NCBI RefSeq assembly: GCF_000577245.1
Contig: NZ_CBYO010000022.1
Location: 496,001-560,000, forward strand
Direction: 5' to 3'
DNA length: 64,000 nt
From: Paucisalibacillus algeriensis
GTDB lineage: Bacteria; Bacillota; Bacilli; Bacillales; Amphibacillaceae
The position numbers and the translations under genes are program-made. Below are positions 1 to 11,000 of this stretch, in pieces; position 1 is the stretch's first letter; the number at the start of each line of letters is the position of its first letter. Below the pieces are notes generated by a model. It was not told the origin of the DNA and ran no database searches. It saw only the letters and a program-made list of their open reading frames with translations.

Positions 1-3000
1 TAGATTACATAAGCAGGGTCTGAGTATCTAACCATTTTAGAATTCACGAATGGATCACTAGGTAGTTGAGAGTTTTGGATATTCAATATGGTAATTGGAG
101 ATCCACCGTTTGAAATTATTTCATTAGAATCTGTAACGATTAATTTCATATTGGCATCACGCATAATATATTGTTTGCGTTCTTCTGGAAGAGTAGGATC
201 AATAGGTATAAATGTTCCTCCAGCTTTCATGATTCCTAATATGGCCTCTACCATATAAATTGACCTTTCCGTGCAAATACCAACATTTTCTCCTTTTACG
301 TCATATCCCCTTAACAATTGGGCGATTCCATTAGCCCTTTGATTTAACTGTTTGTAAGAATATGTTTGCCCATCACAGATTACCGCAGTTTTATTTGGTA
401 TCTTTCTAACCTGTCTTTCAAATAATTGATGGGTTAATACATTCCTATCAAGTTCTCTAGTTGTGTTATTCCATTCATCAAGGAGTTGATATTGATCCCT
501 ATCAATTAGACCAATGTGATAAATTGGCTTGTCTGGATTCTCAACAATTTCCTCTATGAGGGCTTGGATACTTGTTAACATTCGTTCAATAGTATACTCT
601 TTAAATAAATTTACATTGTATTGAATGTCTATTTTTAAATTATCTTGTAAATCTAAGAAATTAATAACTAGGTCAAAGTTGGTTGTATTCCGTTCAAATG
701 AAATAGATTTAAAAGAAAAGTCTCTAGCCTCATTTTTCTCCTCATAATGATTAAGCTGGGATAACACTGAAAATATTGGTGTTCTGCTCAAATCACGATC
801 TGGATTAATTTTCTCAACTAATACATCAAAAGGATAATTTTGATGGTTATATGCTTCTAAGAGATCTTGTTTTACTTGTTTGAGAAAGTCCTTAAATTTA
901 GGGTTACCTTGTATCTGTAACCTAATCGGCAATGTATTAATGAAAAGACCAATTAAGTTCTCCAATTCCATTTCTGGTCTACCTGCTACAGGCGAACCAA
1001 TGATAAAGTCCTTTTGACCACTAATCCTAGCTAGTAATACGGATAATATTGCGATGGAAGACATATAAAGTGTACTATCTGTTTCATTACATATGTTTTT
1101 TAGTTGTTGGAAAGTTTCCTTGTTCACCTCTATACTCTTTGTTTTACCATCAAAAGTTTGTATAGGTGGTCTTGGATAATCCGTAGGCAATTCAAGTATA
1201 GGTAACTCACCAGATAGTTTTTCTAGCCAATAATCCTCATCACTAGAGAAATCTCCATTCTCTAAGGAAGTACTCTGCCAATGTGCAAAATCAACATATT
1301 GAATCTGCAAAGGTTTGCTAAGACTTGAACGGTTATATTTGTAGGCATTGTAGCATTCTAAGAACTCTTTTTCCCATATCTTCCAAGACCATCCATCTGT
1401 TATAATGTGATGCATTCTAACGAGCAAAATAAACGAATCTTTCTCCCTCTTAACAACCATTCCGTCTATTAACGGTCCTTTCTCAAGGTCAAATGGCTTA
1501 CTCGCTGCCTCTTCTACAAGTTTCAATAGTGCTATTTCTTGCTTCTTCTCATCTAGATGCATATGATTCACAATAGGAATATCGATCGTCAGATTATCTT
1601 TAATTTGTTGTACTGGTTTACCATCAACCATCTTAAATACTGTCCTTAAACTAGAATGCCTCTCTACTAAATGGTTAAATACTTTTACAATTAGCGAAAT
1701 ATTTACATCGCCTTTTAATTCATAGCTACCATAAGTATTATACGAAGTATCTTTAGGGTTCATTTGGTGTAAAAACCATATCCTCTTCTGAGCATTAGAT
1801 AATGAATAATAATTACTTTTAGGTGCGGGTGAGATCTTTATAGGTTCGGTACTTTCTTCCTTCAATTCCGATAAATGAACTGCCAAGTCTTTTAATTTAG
1901 ATATCCGAAACAAGCTATCCAGCTCTACCTTTAACTTAAGCGTTTCATTGATTCTAGTTCTTACCTGAACAACTCTTAAAGAATTACCACCCAGATTAAA
2001 GAAATCATCATCAATACTAACTTGGGACACTCCAAGGATATCAGACCAAATTTGAGTTAATGTTCTCTCAAAATCATTACGAGGTTCCATGATTACTCGA
2101 TTAATTTTTACATCCTTTGGTGAAGGAAGTCTTTTGCGATCAATTTTCCCATTCTCATTTAACGGGAAGTCCTCGATGAAAATAAAATGTTCCGGGACCA
2201 TATAATCTGGTAATTGGCCTTTCAGATAATTTGTTAAATCATCTTTTTGTAACGCTTTAGCTGCTACAATGTATGCACAAATACTATTTTCTCCATTGCT
2301 AGTAGGATGATTGACAATAAGATTCTTTTGGACATCTTCATGGTTTATTAAAACAGCCTCAATTTCTCCTAATTCTATTCGATGCCCTCTAATTTTTATT
2401 TGATGGTCTAGCCGCCCGAGATATTCTATTCTTCCATCAGGTAGAAACCGCCCTAAATCACCAGTTCGATAAAGTGTCTTGTATCGATCTTGCGAGTAAA
2501 ATGGACTATCAATAAAGGCCTTTCTAGTTTGAACAGGATTATTTATATAGCCTCTTCCTACTCCTATCCCCGAAAAGCAAATCTCTCCCACACATCCAAT
2601 TGGAACAGGCTTAAGATATCTGTTTAGTAAATAAGCATTCATGTTTGGGATGACCTTTCCTATAGGTACAGTATTGGAAATTTCGTGTTGATTTTGAATA
2701 ACCTCATGATTTGTATCATCTGAGCATTCAGTAGCACCGTATGCGTTTATTATACGTAGACCTTCATAAGTACTTAACCACTCCTTGGTTAAATCGGCAC
2801 TTAATGCTTCTCCCGTAGAAATAAGATTCTTCAGTTCAGGGAGACTCTTATCAAGGGGTGAATAATCTTTAATGGTAGAAATCATCATTTCCATCATGGT
2901 AGGAACTAATTCTAAATCCGTAATCCGATCTTCTTTAATACTTTTAAATAAGGAGGATGGATTATTCGATATATTGTTCTCATATATATGAAGACGCCCT

Positions 3001-5003
3001 CCGACCATTAATGGAGCAAGGAATTGCCAAACTGAAATATCAAAACAATGAGATGCATTTTGAGAGACAACTGAATCCTCATTTAATTCAAGCAAATCAA
3101 TTTTTGCCCACAAATGATTCAGCATTCCCCTATGTTCTACCATTGCACCTTTTGGTTTACCTGTTGAACCAGAAGTAAAGAAAATGTTAGCCAGATCTTG
3201 CGGTTTATTTATACATGTAGGATCTTGCACTGAATAATTTTGAAGTTTTCCCCAATCCGTAATGGTGTCATCTGGCGTAAGACCTTTCATACAAAAAATA
3301 GTATCTGTTTTTGTGTTTTTTATTAGGCTGACGGTTCTTTCCAACAACGAATTCGTTGCCATCATTATTTTTAAATTACAGTCTTTTATCATCGTTTGTA
3401 TTCTTGTATCAGGGCTATCGGGATCAAATGGAACATAAGCTGCTCCTGCTTTCAGTGTGGCTAGTATAGAAATGACCATTTCTATGTTTCTGCTACTGAA
3501 TATTCCAACAAGATCATCCCGTCCTATCCCATGTTCTCTAAACCAATGTGCTAACTGATTGGCCTTTTCATTCAACTCTTTATAACTAATGTTTCTTGAT
3601 TTCTCTACAATAGCGATTTTATTTGGAATAGTAACTGCCATTTCTTCAATTATTTGATGAGCAAATTTCTTAGGAACTGAATCACTTGAACATGAATTAA
3701 AACTAAAGAGCAATCGTTCCTCTTCTGAAGATAGAATATAAATATCTTTTATGAAATCATTGGGTTGTTCTATTAACTTTTTGATTATTGTCACGAAATG
3801 AGCTAGCATGTTCTCCATCATTTTTTCATCATACAATAGTGGAGAAAAATGAAGCTGTACTTCATTTTGTTCTCGCTTAAATTCAAGTACTAATGGAGGT
3901 TGCCACGTTCTAATAATATCCTTAAGATGTACGTTTATTTTTCCATCATCAAAAACAATCGGTTTAAACTCACTCATCGTTACCAAACTAGTTATTGACT
4001 CATGATGGATTGGTTGTCCTTCATTAACAGGGATAAAAGAATACCTGTTTATCTTCTGTAATTGGCCTCTCATCCTATCCAAGACTTCAACAATACTTTC
4101 TTCTCCGTAGATTGTCATTTCCACAGGTACATGTTGTGAAAACAATCCAATATTTCCTTCGCTATCAGGAATACTATTCGGTCTACAACTCGTAGCTGCA
4201 TGGAAACCTACTGTTGTTTCACCGCTATATAAATGTAATAGTATTCCCCACGCACTTTGTAAGATTACTGATATTTCATCTTTTGTTAAGTTGGAAAACT
4301 TTTGAGAGAGCTTCCCACTAATAGGTCTAGACTTATTTCTATTCCTGTACGATACTTTATTTTTTGAAAAACGCTCTATTGAAAAAGATGTATTAACAAT
4401 AGATTCGGTTTTTCTGTCCCAAAACTGTCTACCATTTGTCCAATCTTGTTCAGAAACAAATTTTTGATATTCTTTATAAGAGCTTCTAGTATGGTCTTTT
4501 TGGCTATCATACCCATCGTTTTCTCTATAAAATTTGAATAAGTCTTCTAAAATGATTTGAATACTTTGCTCATCTAGTAACTTAGAATTCACTTGTAACT
4601 GTAAAACATATTCTTCCTTGTCTAGGTAATAAAGTATAAGTTTCATAGGGGCATGTTTGTCTATGTCCATGACTAGAACAGTTTGCTCATTCATTTCTTC
4701 TATCTTTTGATGTTTTTCTTCTGAATGGCATTGATGTAGATCATAGTAGATTATTTCATTTGGCAGTTCCTTTAAGATAATTTGAAAATATTTGTTTTGA
4801 ATTTCCTTATATACACTTCTTAGAATTGGAGTAAACTTTATTACCTTGTCCCATGCTAATTGTAATTGGTTAATATCGACTTTACCTGATAGTTCATATT
4901 GTATTAGGATCCATTCTTTATCAGACTGTTTAAATATCTGGTTACTTTGAGTCACAGGCAATATTTGCAGTTCACTAATATTCTCTTTCACTAGATAATC
5001 CAA
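1..5003 (-). CDS. NRPS subunit 4 (degenerate C-A-T-C-A...), 3' end outside window
   Basis: The fourth and last visible subunit of the NRPS operon; the frame is open to the window edge (about 1667 codons). TTG start at 5003: a TAA directly precedes it and AAGGGAGA lies 7 nt upstream. Domains: a C-like domain (residues about 1-430) whose HHxxxDG site reads NSKLLDE near residue 135; A domain (about 460-960; TSGSTGKPKG near 615, NAYGATE near 758); carrier domain with GGNS near 1002; a normal C domain (HHIITDG near 1196); and the start of a second A domain, cut off. Reading the first A domain against GrsA gives the specificity residues D-I-W-E-I-T-A-D-D, very close to the Dab (2,4-diaminobutyrate) code I remember as DIWELTADDK. 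The previous subunit ends with an intact C domain, so the degenerate one is probably structural or a docking unit. It starts 16 nt after the previous stop. No thioesterase is visible; it presumably lies further left. Confidence 0.93.
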   Translation of the reverse strand, partial: MDYLVKENISELQILPVTQSNQIFKQSDKEWILIQYELSGKVDINQLQLAWDKVIKFTPILRSVYKEIQNKYFQIILKELPNEIIYYDLHQCHSEEKHQKIEEMNEQTVLVMDIDKHAPMKLILYYLDKEEYVLQLQVNSKLLDEQSIQIILEDLFKFYRENDGYDSQKDHTRSSYKEYQKFVSEQDWTNGRQFWDRKTESIVNTSFSIERFSKNKVSYRNRNKSRPISGKLSQKFSNLTKDEISVILQSAWGILLHLYSGETTVGFHAATSCRPNSIPDSEGNIGLFSQHVPVEMTIYGEESIVEVLDRMRGQLQKINRYSFIPVNEGQPIHHESITSLVTMSEFKPIVFDDGKINVHLKDIIRTWQPPLVLEFKREQNEVQLHFSPLLYDEKMMENMLAHFVTIIKKLIEQPNDFIKDIYILSSEEERLLFSFNSCSSDSVPKKFAHQIIEEMAVTIPNKIAIVEKSRNISYKELNEKANQLAHWFREHGIGRDDLVGIFSSRNIEMVISILATLKAGAAYVPFDPDSPDTRIQTMIKDCNLKIMMATNSLLERTVSLIKNTKTDTIFCMKGLTPDDTITDWGKLQNYSVQDPTCINKPQDLANIFFTSGSTGKPKGAMVEHRGMLNHLWAKIDLLELNEDSVVSQNASHCFDISVWQFLAPLMVGGRLHIYENNISNNPSSLFKSIKEDRITDLELVPTMMEMMISTIKDYSPLDKSLPELKNLISTGEALSADLTKEWLSTYEGLRIINAYGATECSDDTNHEVIQNQHEISNTVPIGKVIPNMNAYLLNRYLKPVPIGCVGEICFSGIGVGRGYINNPVQTRKAFIDSPFYSQDRYKTLYRTGDLGRFLPDGRIEYLGRLDHQIKIRGHRIELGEIEAVLINHEDVQKNLIVNHPTSNGENSICAYIVAAKALQKDDLTNYLKGQLPDYMVPEHFIFIEDFPLNENGKIDRKRLPSPKDVKINRVIMEPRNDFERTLTQIWSDILGVSQVSIDDDFFNLGGNSLRVVQVRTRINETLKLKVELDSLFRISKLKDLAVHLSELKEESTEPIKISPAPKSNYYSLSNAQKRIWFLHQMNPKDTSYNTYGSYELKGDVNISLIVKVFNHLVERHSSLRTVFKMVDGKPVQQIKDNLTIDIPIVNHMHLDEKKQEIALLKLVEEAASKPFDLEKGPLIDGMVVKREKDSFILLVRMHHIITDGWSWKIWEKEFLECYNAYKYNRSSLSKPLQIQYVDFAHWQSTSLENGDFSSDEDYWLEKLSGELPILELPTDYPRPPIQTFDGKTKSIEVNKETFQQLKNICNETDSTLYMSSIAILSVLLARISGQKDFIIGSPVAGRPEMELENLIGLFINTLPIRLQIQGNPKFKDFLKQVKQDLLEAYNHQNYPFDVLVEKINPDRDLSRTPIFSVLSQLNHYEEKNEARDFSFKSISFERNTTNFDLVINFLDLQDNLKIDIQYNVNLFKEYTIERMLTSIQALIEEIVENPDKPIYHIGLIDRDQYQLLDEWNNTTRELDRNVLTHQLFERQVRKIPNKTAVICDGQTYSYKQLNQRANGIAQLLRGYDVKGENVGICTERSIYMVEAILGIMKAGGTFIPIDPTLPEERKQYIMRDANMKLIVTDSNEIISNGGSPITILNIQNSQLPSDPFVNSKMVRYSDPAYVI

Positions 5004-5019
5004 TTATAAATCTCCCTTC

Positions 5020-8000
5020 TTAAAAAATTGCATCAAGATTTACTTGTTCCGTTAAGTCAATTTGGTTTACTCTAATTTGGTGGTTTTCCAATACTTGTTT
5101 TAAAGTAGAATAAATTTCCTGTAAAAAACGTTCCACAGTTTGACTACTAAAACGAGTAGAATTATAGTAAGTTTTTATTTTTGTTTCTGTTTTTGATGTA
5201 ACTTGAATGTATAAGTCGTATTGAACAGATGGATCCTCTGGTAACTCCGTTAGCACATCTTCTCCTTCCAAGTAGTCCTTTAATGAAAAATGATTTAATC
5301 TCATCCCATCAAGGGTAGGGAATGCTTCACTTGCATTCTGCCAAATGAAAATAATGTTATATAACGAATTACCTTTTTTCAGTTCTTCGATAACTATATC
5401 AAATGGGAAATCCTGATTTTCCTGTCCGTTTAATGCAGTTTCCTTTACTCTTTGCAGAGCCTCTATAAAACTTGGATTTCCTGATAGATTAGTCCGTAAT
5501 ACGACAGGGTTATTAAGTATTCCTACAATTTCTTCAAGTTCTGGCTGCGTTCTTCCTGCATATGGTGAGCCAATCGTTATATCCGTCTCTTTTGTTACTT
5601 TGGAAATCCACATTTTAATGACCGTTAAAAGAGTCATATAAGGAGTTACACCGTATTTTTTTGATATTTCATTCAATGTTTTCGTTTCGTCCGAATCTAA
5701 AGATAATAACTGTGGTTCCATTTTCTCAAACACCAAATTTTCATCATTTGACAATCTAGGAGGACTATTAAAACCATTTAGTTTGTTAATCCAATAATCT
5801 TTTTGATGATTTAACTTCCCTTCTAACAGAAGTCGATTTTGCCATTCTGAATAATCCACATACTGATAAGGGAATGGTGATTTCATTTCTAAACCTTTGT
5901 CTACCTTAAATAGCTGATAGTAATGCTCTAATTCTCTCATCATGATATTGTGCGACCAACCATCCCAAGCAATATGGTGAATTCTCCGTACCAATACATA
6001 TTGCTTTTCGTTTAACTTATATAGTCTTAATTTAATTAGCCCACCTTTTGCGAGGTCAAATGGAGTAGCTAAGTACTCATTAAGTAGGTTCTTAAATTTG
6101 GCATACTTAATTTCATCCATATAAGAAGATAAATCGTAAAACTCTAACTCATTTGGAATAACATTCATTATCATTTGATATGGTATGCCTTCATGCTCTT
6201 CAAAAATGGTCCGCAATGTACTATGTCTTTTGGCCAATTCCCTAAAAGCCAACTTCATTGCTTCAACATCGATTTCATCATTGATTTCTGCAACATATTT
6301 AAATCCTAAAGCATTTTGCTGATCAAATTTATGTTGAATCCATTGTCTTAACTGTGCATGAGATAATGGGTACCTTTTATTTTCTTCTAATACTCTAGAA
6401 AGCTGAGGTAATGATTCTTCTTTCCACACTAAAGCATTGTCCAAGATAGACTTAATGGTCGGATCTCTAAAAAATTCAATTAAAGGCATATTTATTCCTA
6501 ATTCTCTATTCATTCTCTTATTTGCCCTTACAGCATCTAATGAGTGACCACCCAATTCAAAAAAGTTATCTGTAACACCTACGATTTCTTCTTCTAAAAT
6601 ATCCTTCCAGATTTGCACTGCCTTCGCTTCTATTTCACTTTGTGGAGCGATAAAATCCATGTTATATTCCGTATGTTTATTTTCTAATCTCTGTAAACTC
6701 TTTCGGTCAATTTTCCCACTAGTTCCCACTGGAAGTTCCTCCATCAAAATAAAATGATGGGGTATCATATACCCTGGTAGTCTATCTTTTAGGAATGTTC
6801 TGAATTCATGATTTGTAATTGGTGTTATAGAACCCTCGATAGACTCCCTATTTTCCAATGTATAAAAGGTATTCAATACATATTTACTTCCTTTTTTGAC
6901 TGCAACAACAGCACAGTTATTAACTTTTTCGTAGCTAGAGATAGTTGTTTCAATTTCACCAATTTCAACACGTTGGCCATTAATTTTTATTTGATCATCT
7001 TCTCTTCCCAAAAGTACAATATTACCATCTGTGAGAAAGTATCCTCTATCCCCGGTTTTATACATCTTTTGACTATGGACAAAAGGATTCTCAATAAACG
7101 ACTCCTTTGTCTTTTCCTGGTTATTAATGTACGAATCCGCCAAACCAATTCCGCCAATATAGATGTCTCCTTGAACTCCAACTGGAACTGGTTGTAATCG
7201 CTTATCAAGGATGTAGATAGTGTTATTTGCTATTGGTTTACCTATAGGTATTACATGTTTTGGGAAGGTTTGATTGGGCTTAACTGTATAAACCGTGGAA
7301 TCAATTGAAACTTCTGTAACTCCCCACTGATTGTTTAGATTTACATTTAATTTTGAAAAGTATTTTTCTACTACTGAAGGCATTAAAGCTTCCCCACTGG
7401 ATATGACCTCTCTTAGGCATGTAAGATTATCTTTATTCTCTTCAGATATCTCATCTAGAAAAAGTGTTAACATGCTCGGTACAAACTGTACAAAGGAAGC
7501 CCTATTATCGATTATAGAATCTAATATAGCTTTAGGGTCCTTGTGTAATTCCGGTTCCATTAGTGCAATACATCCACCAAACATCAACGTCCAAAAGAAT
7601 TCTACCGCGGAATCATCAAATGTTAAGGTGGTCTTTTGTAATACTGCTTCTCCCTCTCGTAAGCCATATCTCTGCTGCATCCAAAGCATCCTATTGACCC
7701 ATCCTTGATGAAGATTTGCTACTCCTTTTGGTTTCCCTGTTGAACCAGAAGTAAAATAAACAGAAACCAAACTATTAGATTTTTGCCCGAGGGATAAATT
7801 TCCGCTGTCTTCTTTTTCTAATTCACTTTTTGCTTCCTTTATATTTACTAACTTGATGTCTGCTAAATTATTAGCCCTTATATCTTCGTTTATCAAACAT
7901 ATTCTGGCACCTGATTCCTCTAGAATAGATAAATTACGGGATTCTGGCCCTTCAACATTTAACGGAACATAAGCCCCCCCAGCCTTCATAATGCCTAGAA

Positions 8001-11000
8001 GAGAAACTACTAACTCAATGGAACGGTGTTGGCAAACACCAACCGGCATATTAGTTTGGACTCCTAATCCTCTTAAGTAATTAGCTAACTGATTCGCTCG
8101 CTTATTTAACTGATAATAGGTTATATAATTACTCCCCATTCTGACTGCAACTGCATTTGGGCTTTGTTCTACTTGTTTCTCTATTAGTTCATGTAAACAA
8201 GCATTATTCGGAATCGATACCTCTGTCTGATTCCATTCGTATACCAGTTTGTTTCTTTCTTGTTTCGATAATAGACTTAAGGTTCCGATACTATCATTAG
8301 GGTAATCTGAGATGCTTATTAATAACTGTTGGAAATGATGAACCATTCTTGTAATTGTTTCATCCTTAAATAAATCAGTACTATACTCCAATATGATATC
8401 CAACCCTGAATCTTCTTCATTTACATACAGAGTAAGATCAAATTTAGCATTCTTACTATTTACTTTGTATGGAGTAGAGTGTGCATCTCCTATTTGTAAA
8501 GAATTGGTTGGTTTGTTATATACAAACATGGTTTGAAAAATTGGTGTATGACTGATATCTCGATTTGGTTGTAATTGTTCTACCAACTTTTCGAAAGGTA
8601 AATCTTGATTAGCTAAAGCTTCAAGGGTAGTTTCTTTTACCTGCCTCAGTAATTCATTAAAACTGATTTCCTGTGTTAAGTCAGAACGAACGACCAATGT
8701 ATTAACAAATAAGCCAATCAAGTTTTCAATTTCTCTTCTACTACGATTAGCAACCGGTGTACCGATAAGAAGATCTGTTTGACCTGTATATCGATAGAGT
8801 AAAACTTTAAAAGCTGTCAACATCACCATAAATGGTGTGGCTTCTTCTTTTCTTCCAATTTCAAGTAACTTATTTTTAAATTCTTTTGAAAGTCTTAGCC
8901 TCTTTTTGGAACCCCGATAGCTTGGTAGACTTGGGCGAGGATAATCTGTTGGTAAGTTTAGAACCGACAAATCTCCACCCAACTTTTTTTCCCAATACCC
9001 TAATTTTTCGCTAAGTTTTTCCTCTGAAAACAAATTATTTTGCCAGTTAGAGTAATCCGCATATTGGATTGATAACTCAGGTAAGCTAAGTTCTTTTTTT
9101 GCTTGGATTTCCTCATAAATAATAGATAATTCATCTAATAAAATATTGATTGACCAACCGTCAAAGATAATATGATGAATAACAATGACAAGCTTATAAT
9201 CTAATTCACCTACTTTTATAAGCTTGCACCGTATTAATGGCCCCGTTTGTAAATCAAAAGGTTTATCAATTTCTTCTATAATTAATTGATCTAAAATTAC
9301 ATTTCCTTCTCGGTTTGACAAATCAACAAAGTCAATATCAATTCTTATATTCTCATGTATTATTAATTGTGGCTCCCCATCTTTATCCTCAAAGGTTGAA
9401 CGTAAAATTTCATGACGATCGATAATTCGATTTATACTTTTTTCGAGAATATCTATTTCAAATGAACCCTTAATGCTTAAAGCTAAATATTCGTTATATA
9501 AAGAACTATTTGGTTCTAAATTATCCATAAACCAAATACGCTTTTGGTCATACGAAAGCATTTGTGGAATACTTCGACTTACTCTTGGAATCATCTCTAA
9601 ATTATTATTTTTAGTAAGTATTTCTTTAGATTTTTCTATCTGATGGGACAACCTAAAAATAGTTGGATACTCAAATATCCACCTTACTGGTATATTTATT
9701 TCGAGGGTTTCGTTTAACTGATAAGCGAACTTAATAGCTAATAAGGAATGGCCACCGAGTTCAAAAAAATTATCATGAATATCTATTATATTTTTATCCA
9801 ATAGTTTTTTAATTAGTTCATGAATCTGTTGTTCCGTTGAATTTCTAGGTTTGGTTTTAGACGTATTTTTTTCCATACTTTCTTCTGGAACTTCTAATGA
9901 CTTTATATCTACTTTCCCATTCGATAATAATGGTAGTTTTTCCAGAGCAATAAATCTTGTTGGAATCATATATTCAGGTAAAATTTCCCTATAATAATGT
10001 TGTAGCTTTGAAATATCCAATGGATTATCCTGATCTATAACAAGGAAAGCAACAATTTCTTTATCTTGCTCTCCAACTGTTTTTATTACAACATCCTTTA
10101 TTTGTTTATGTTTACGTATAACAGCGGTTACCTCATTTAATTCCACGCGGTGTCCTCTAATTTTTACCTGTCTGTCATTTCTTCCTACGAATTCTATATT
10201 TCCATTATGTAGATACTTCACTACATCACCGGTTTTATATAACCTTGAATGTTCTTCAAAAGGATTAGACAGGAAATATTGATTAGTCAGGTCTTTATTG
10301 TTAATGTATCCCCTTCCCACCGAATCTCCAGCAATATATAACTGTCCAGGTATCCCAGTAGGAACTTGCTGTAAATGTTCATCTAAAATATATACCCGTG
10401 TATTCGGAATCGGTTTCCCCAGAGGTACATGTAACGATGTATTATGGATGTCTTCTTTTGTTAGTTCATAAATTAATACACCAACCGTTGTTTCAGATGG
10501 ACCATAATGATTAAATACTGTGCATGAAGAATCTAATAACTGTAAATCTTGAATTAGCTTTCTACTAAGTGGCTCCCCTCCAAAAATAAGTGCTTTTCTA
10601 GGGAGTAATCTAATATTATTTTCTTTATTTTGTAATGCTGCATAATGTGTTGGTGTTATTTTTAAATAATCTATTTCTTTTTCACTTAAATAATCTAATA
10701 ATAAATTAGGTTCAAAAATTAGTTCTTTAGAAATGATATGTATGTTTCCGCCATTTAATAATGGTGGAAACAACATTGTATGACCAAAATCGACAGCAAA
10801 AGATTGAAGCATTGCAAAGTTACTATCTTTATGAAAATCTATTTTTCCAGAAACACCTTGACAATAATTAAGAAGTTGTGAATGTTCTATTGCCACGCCC
10901 TTTGGTCTTCCTGTTGAACCAGAGGTATAAATAACATAAGCTAATTGCTGTAGAGAATCTGCTTCTTTAATATTCTCTGTAGTTTCATGAGTCAATTCTT

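Noticed and set aside
5020-5976. Epimerization domain at the end of NRPS subunit 3
   Set aside because: It has the condensation set (HHIAWDGWS, IGSPYAGR, NPVVLR) and no epimerase-type motifs, so it is a C domain.
6808-7197. Plus-strand frames within the NRPS genes (e.g. 6808-7197, 7331-7708, 12875-13228)
   Set aside because: Antisense shadows of A and T domains, without ribosome sites or recognisable products.
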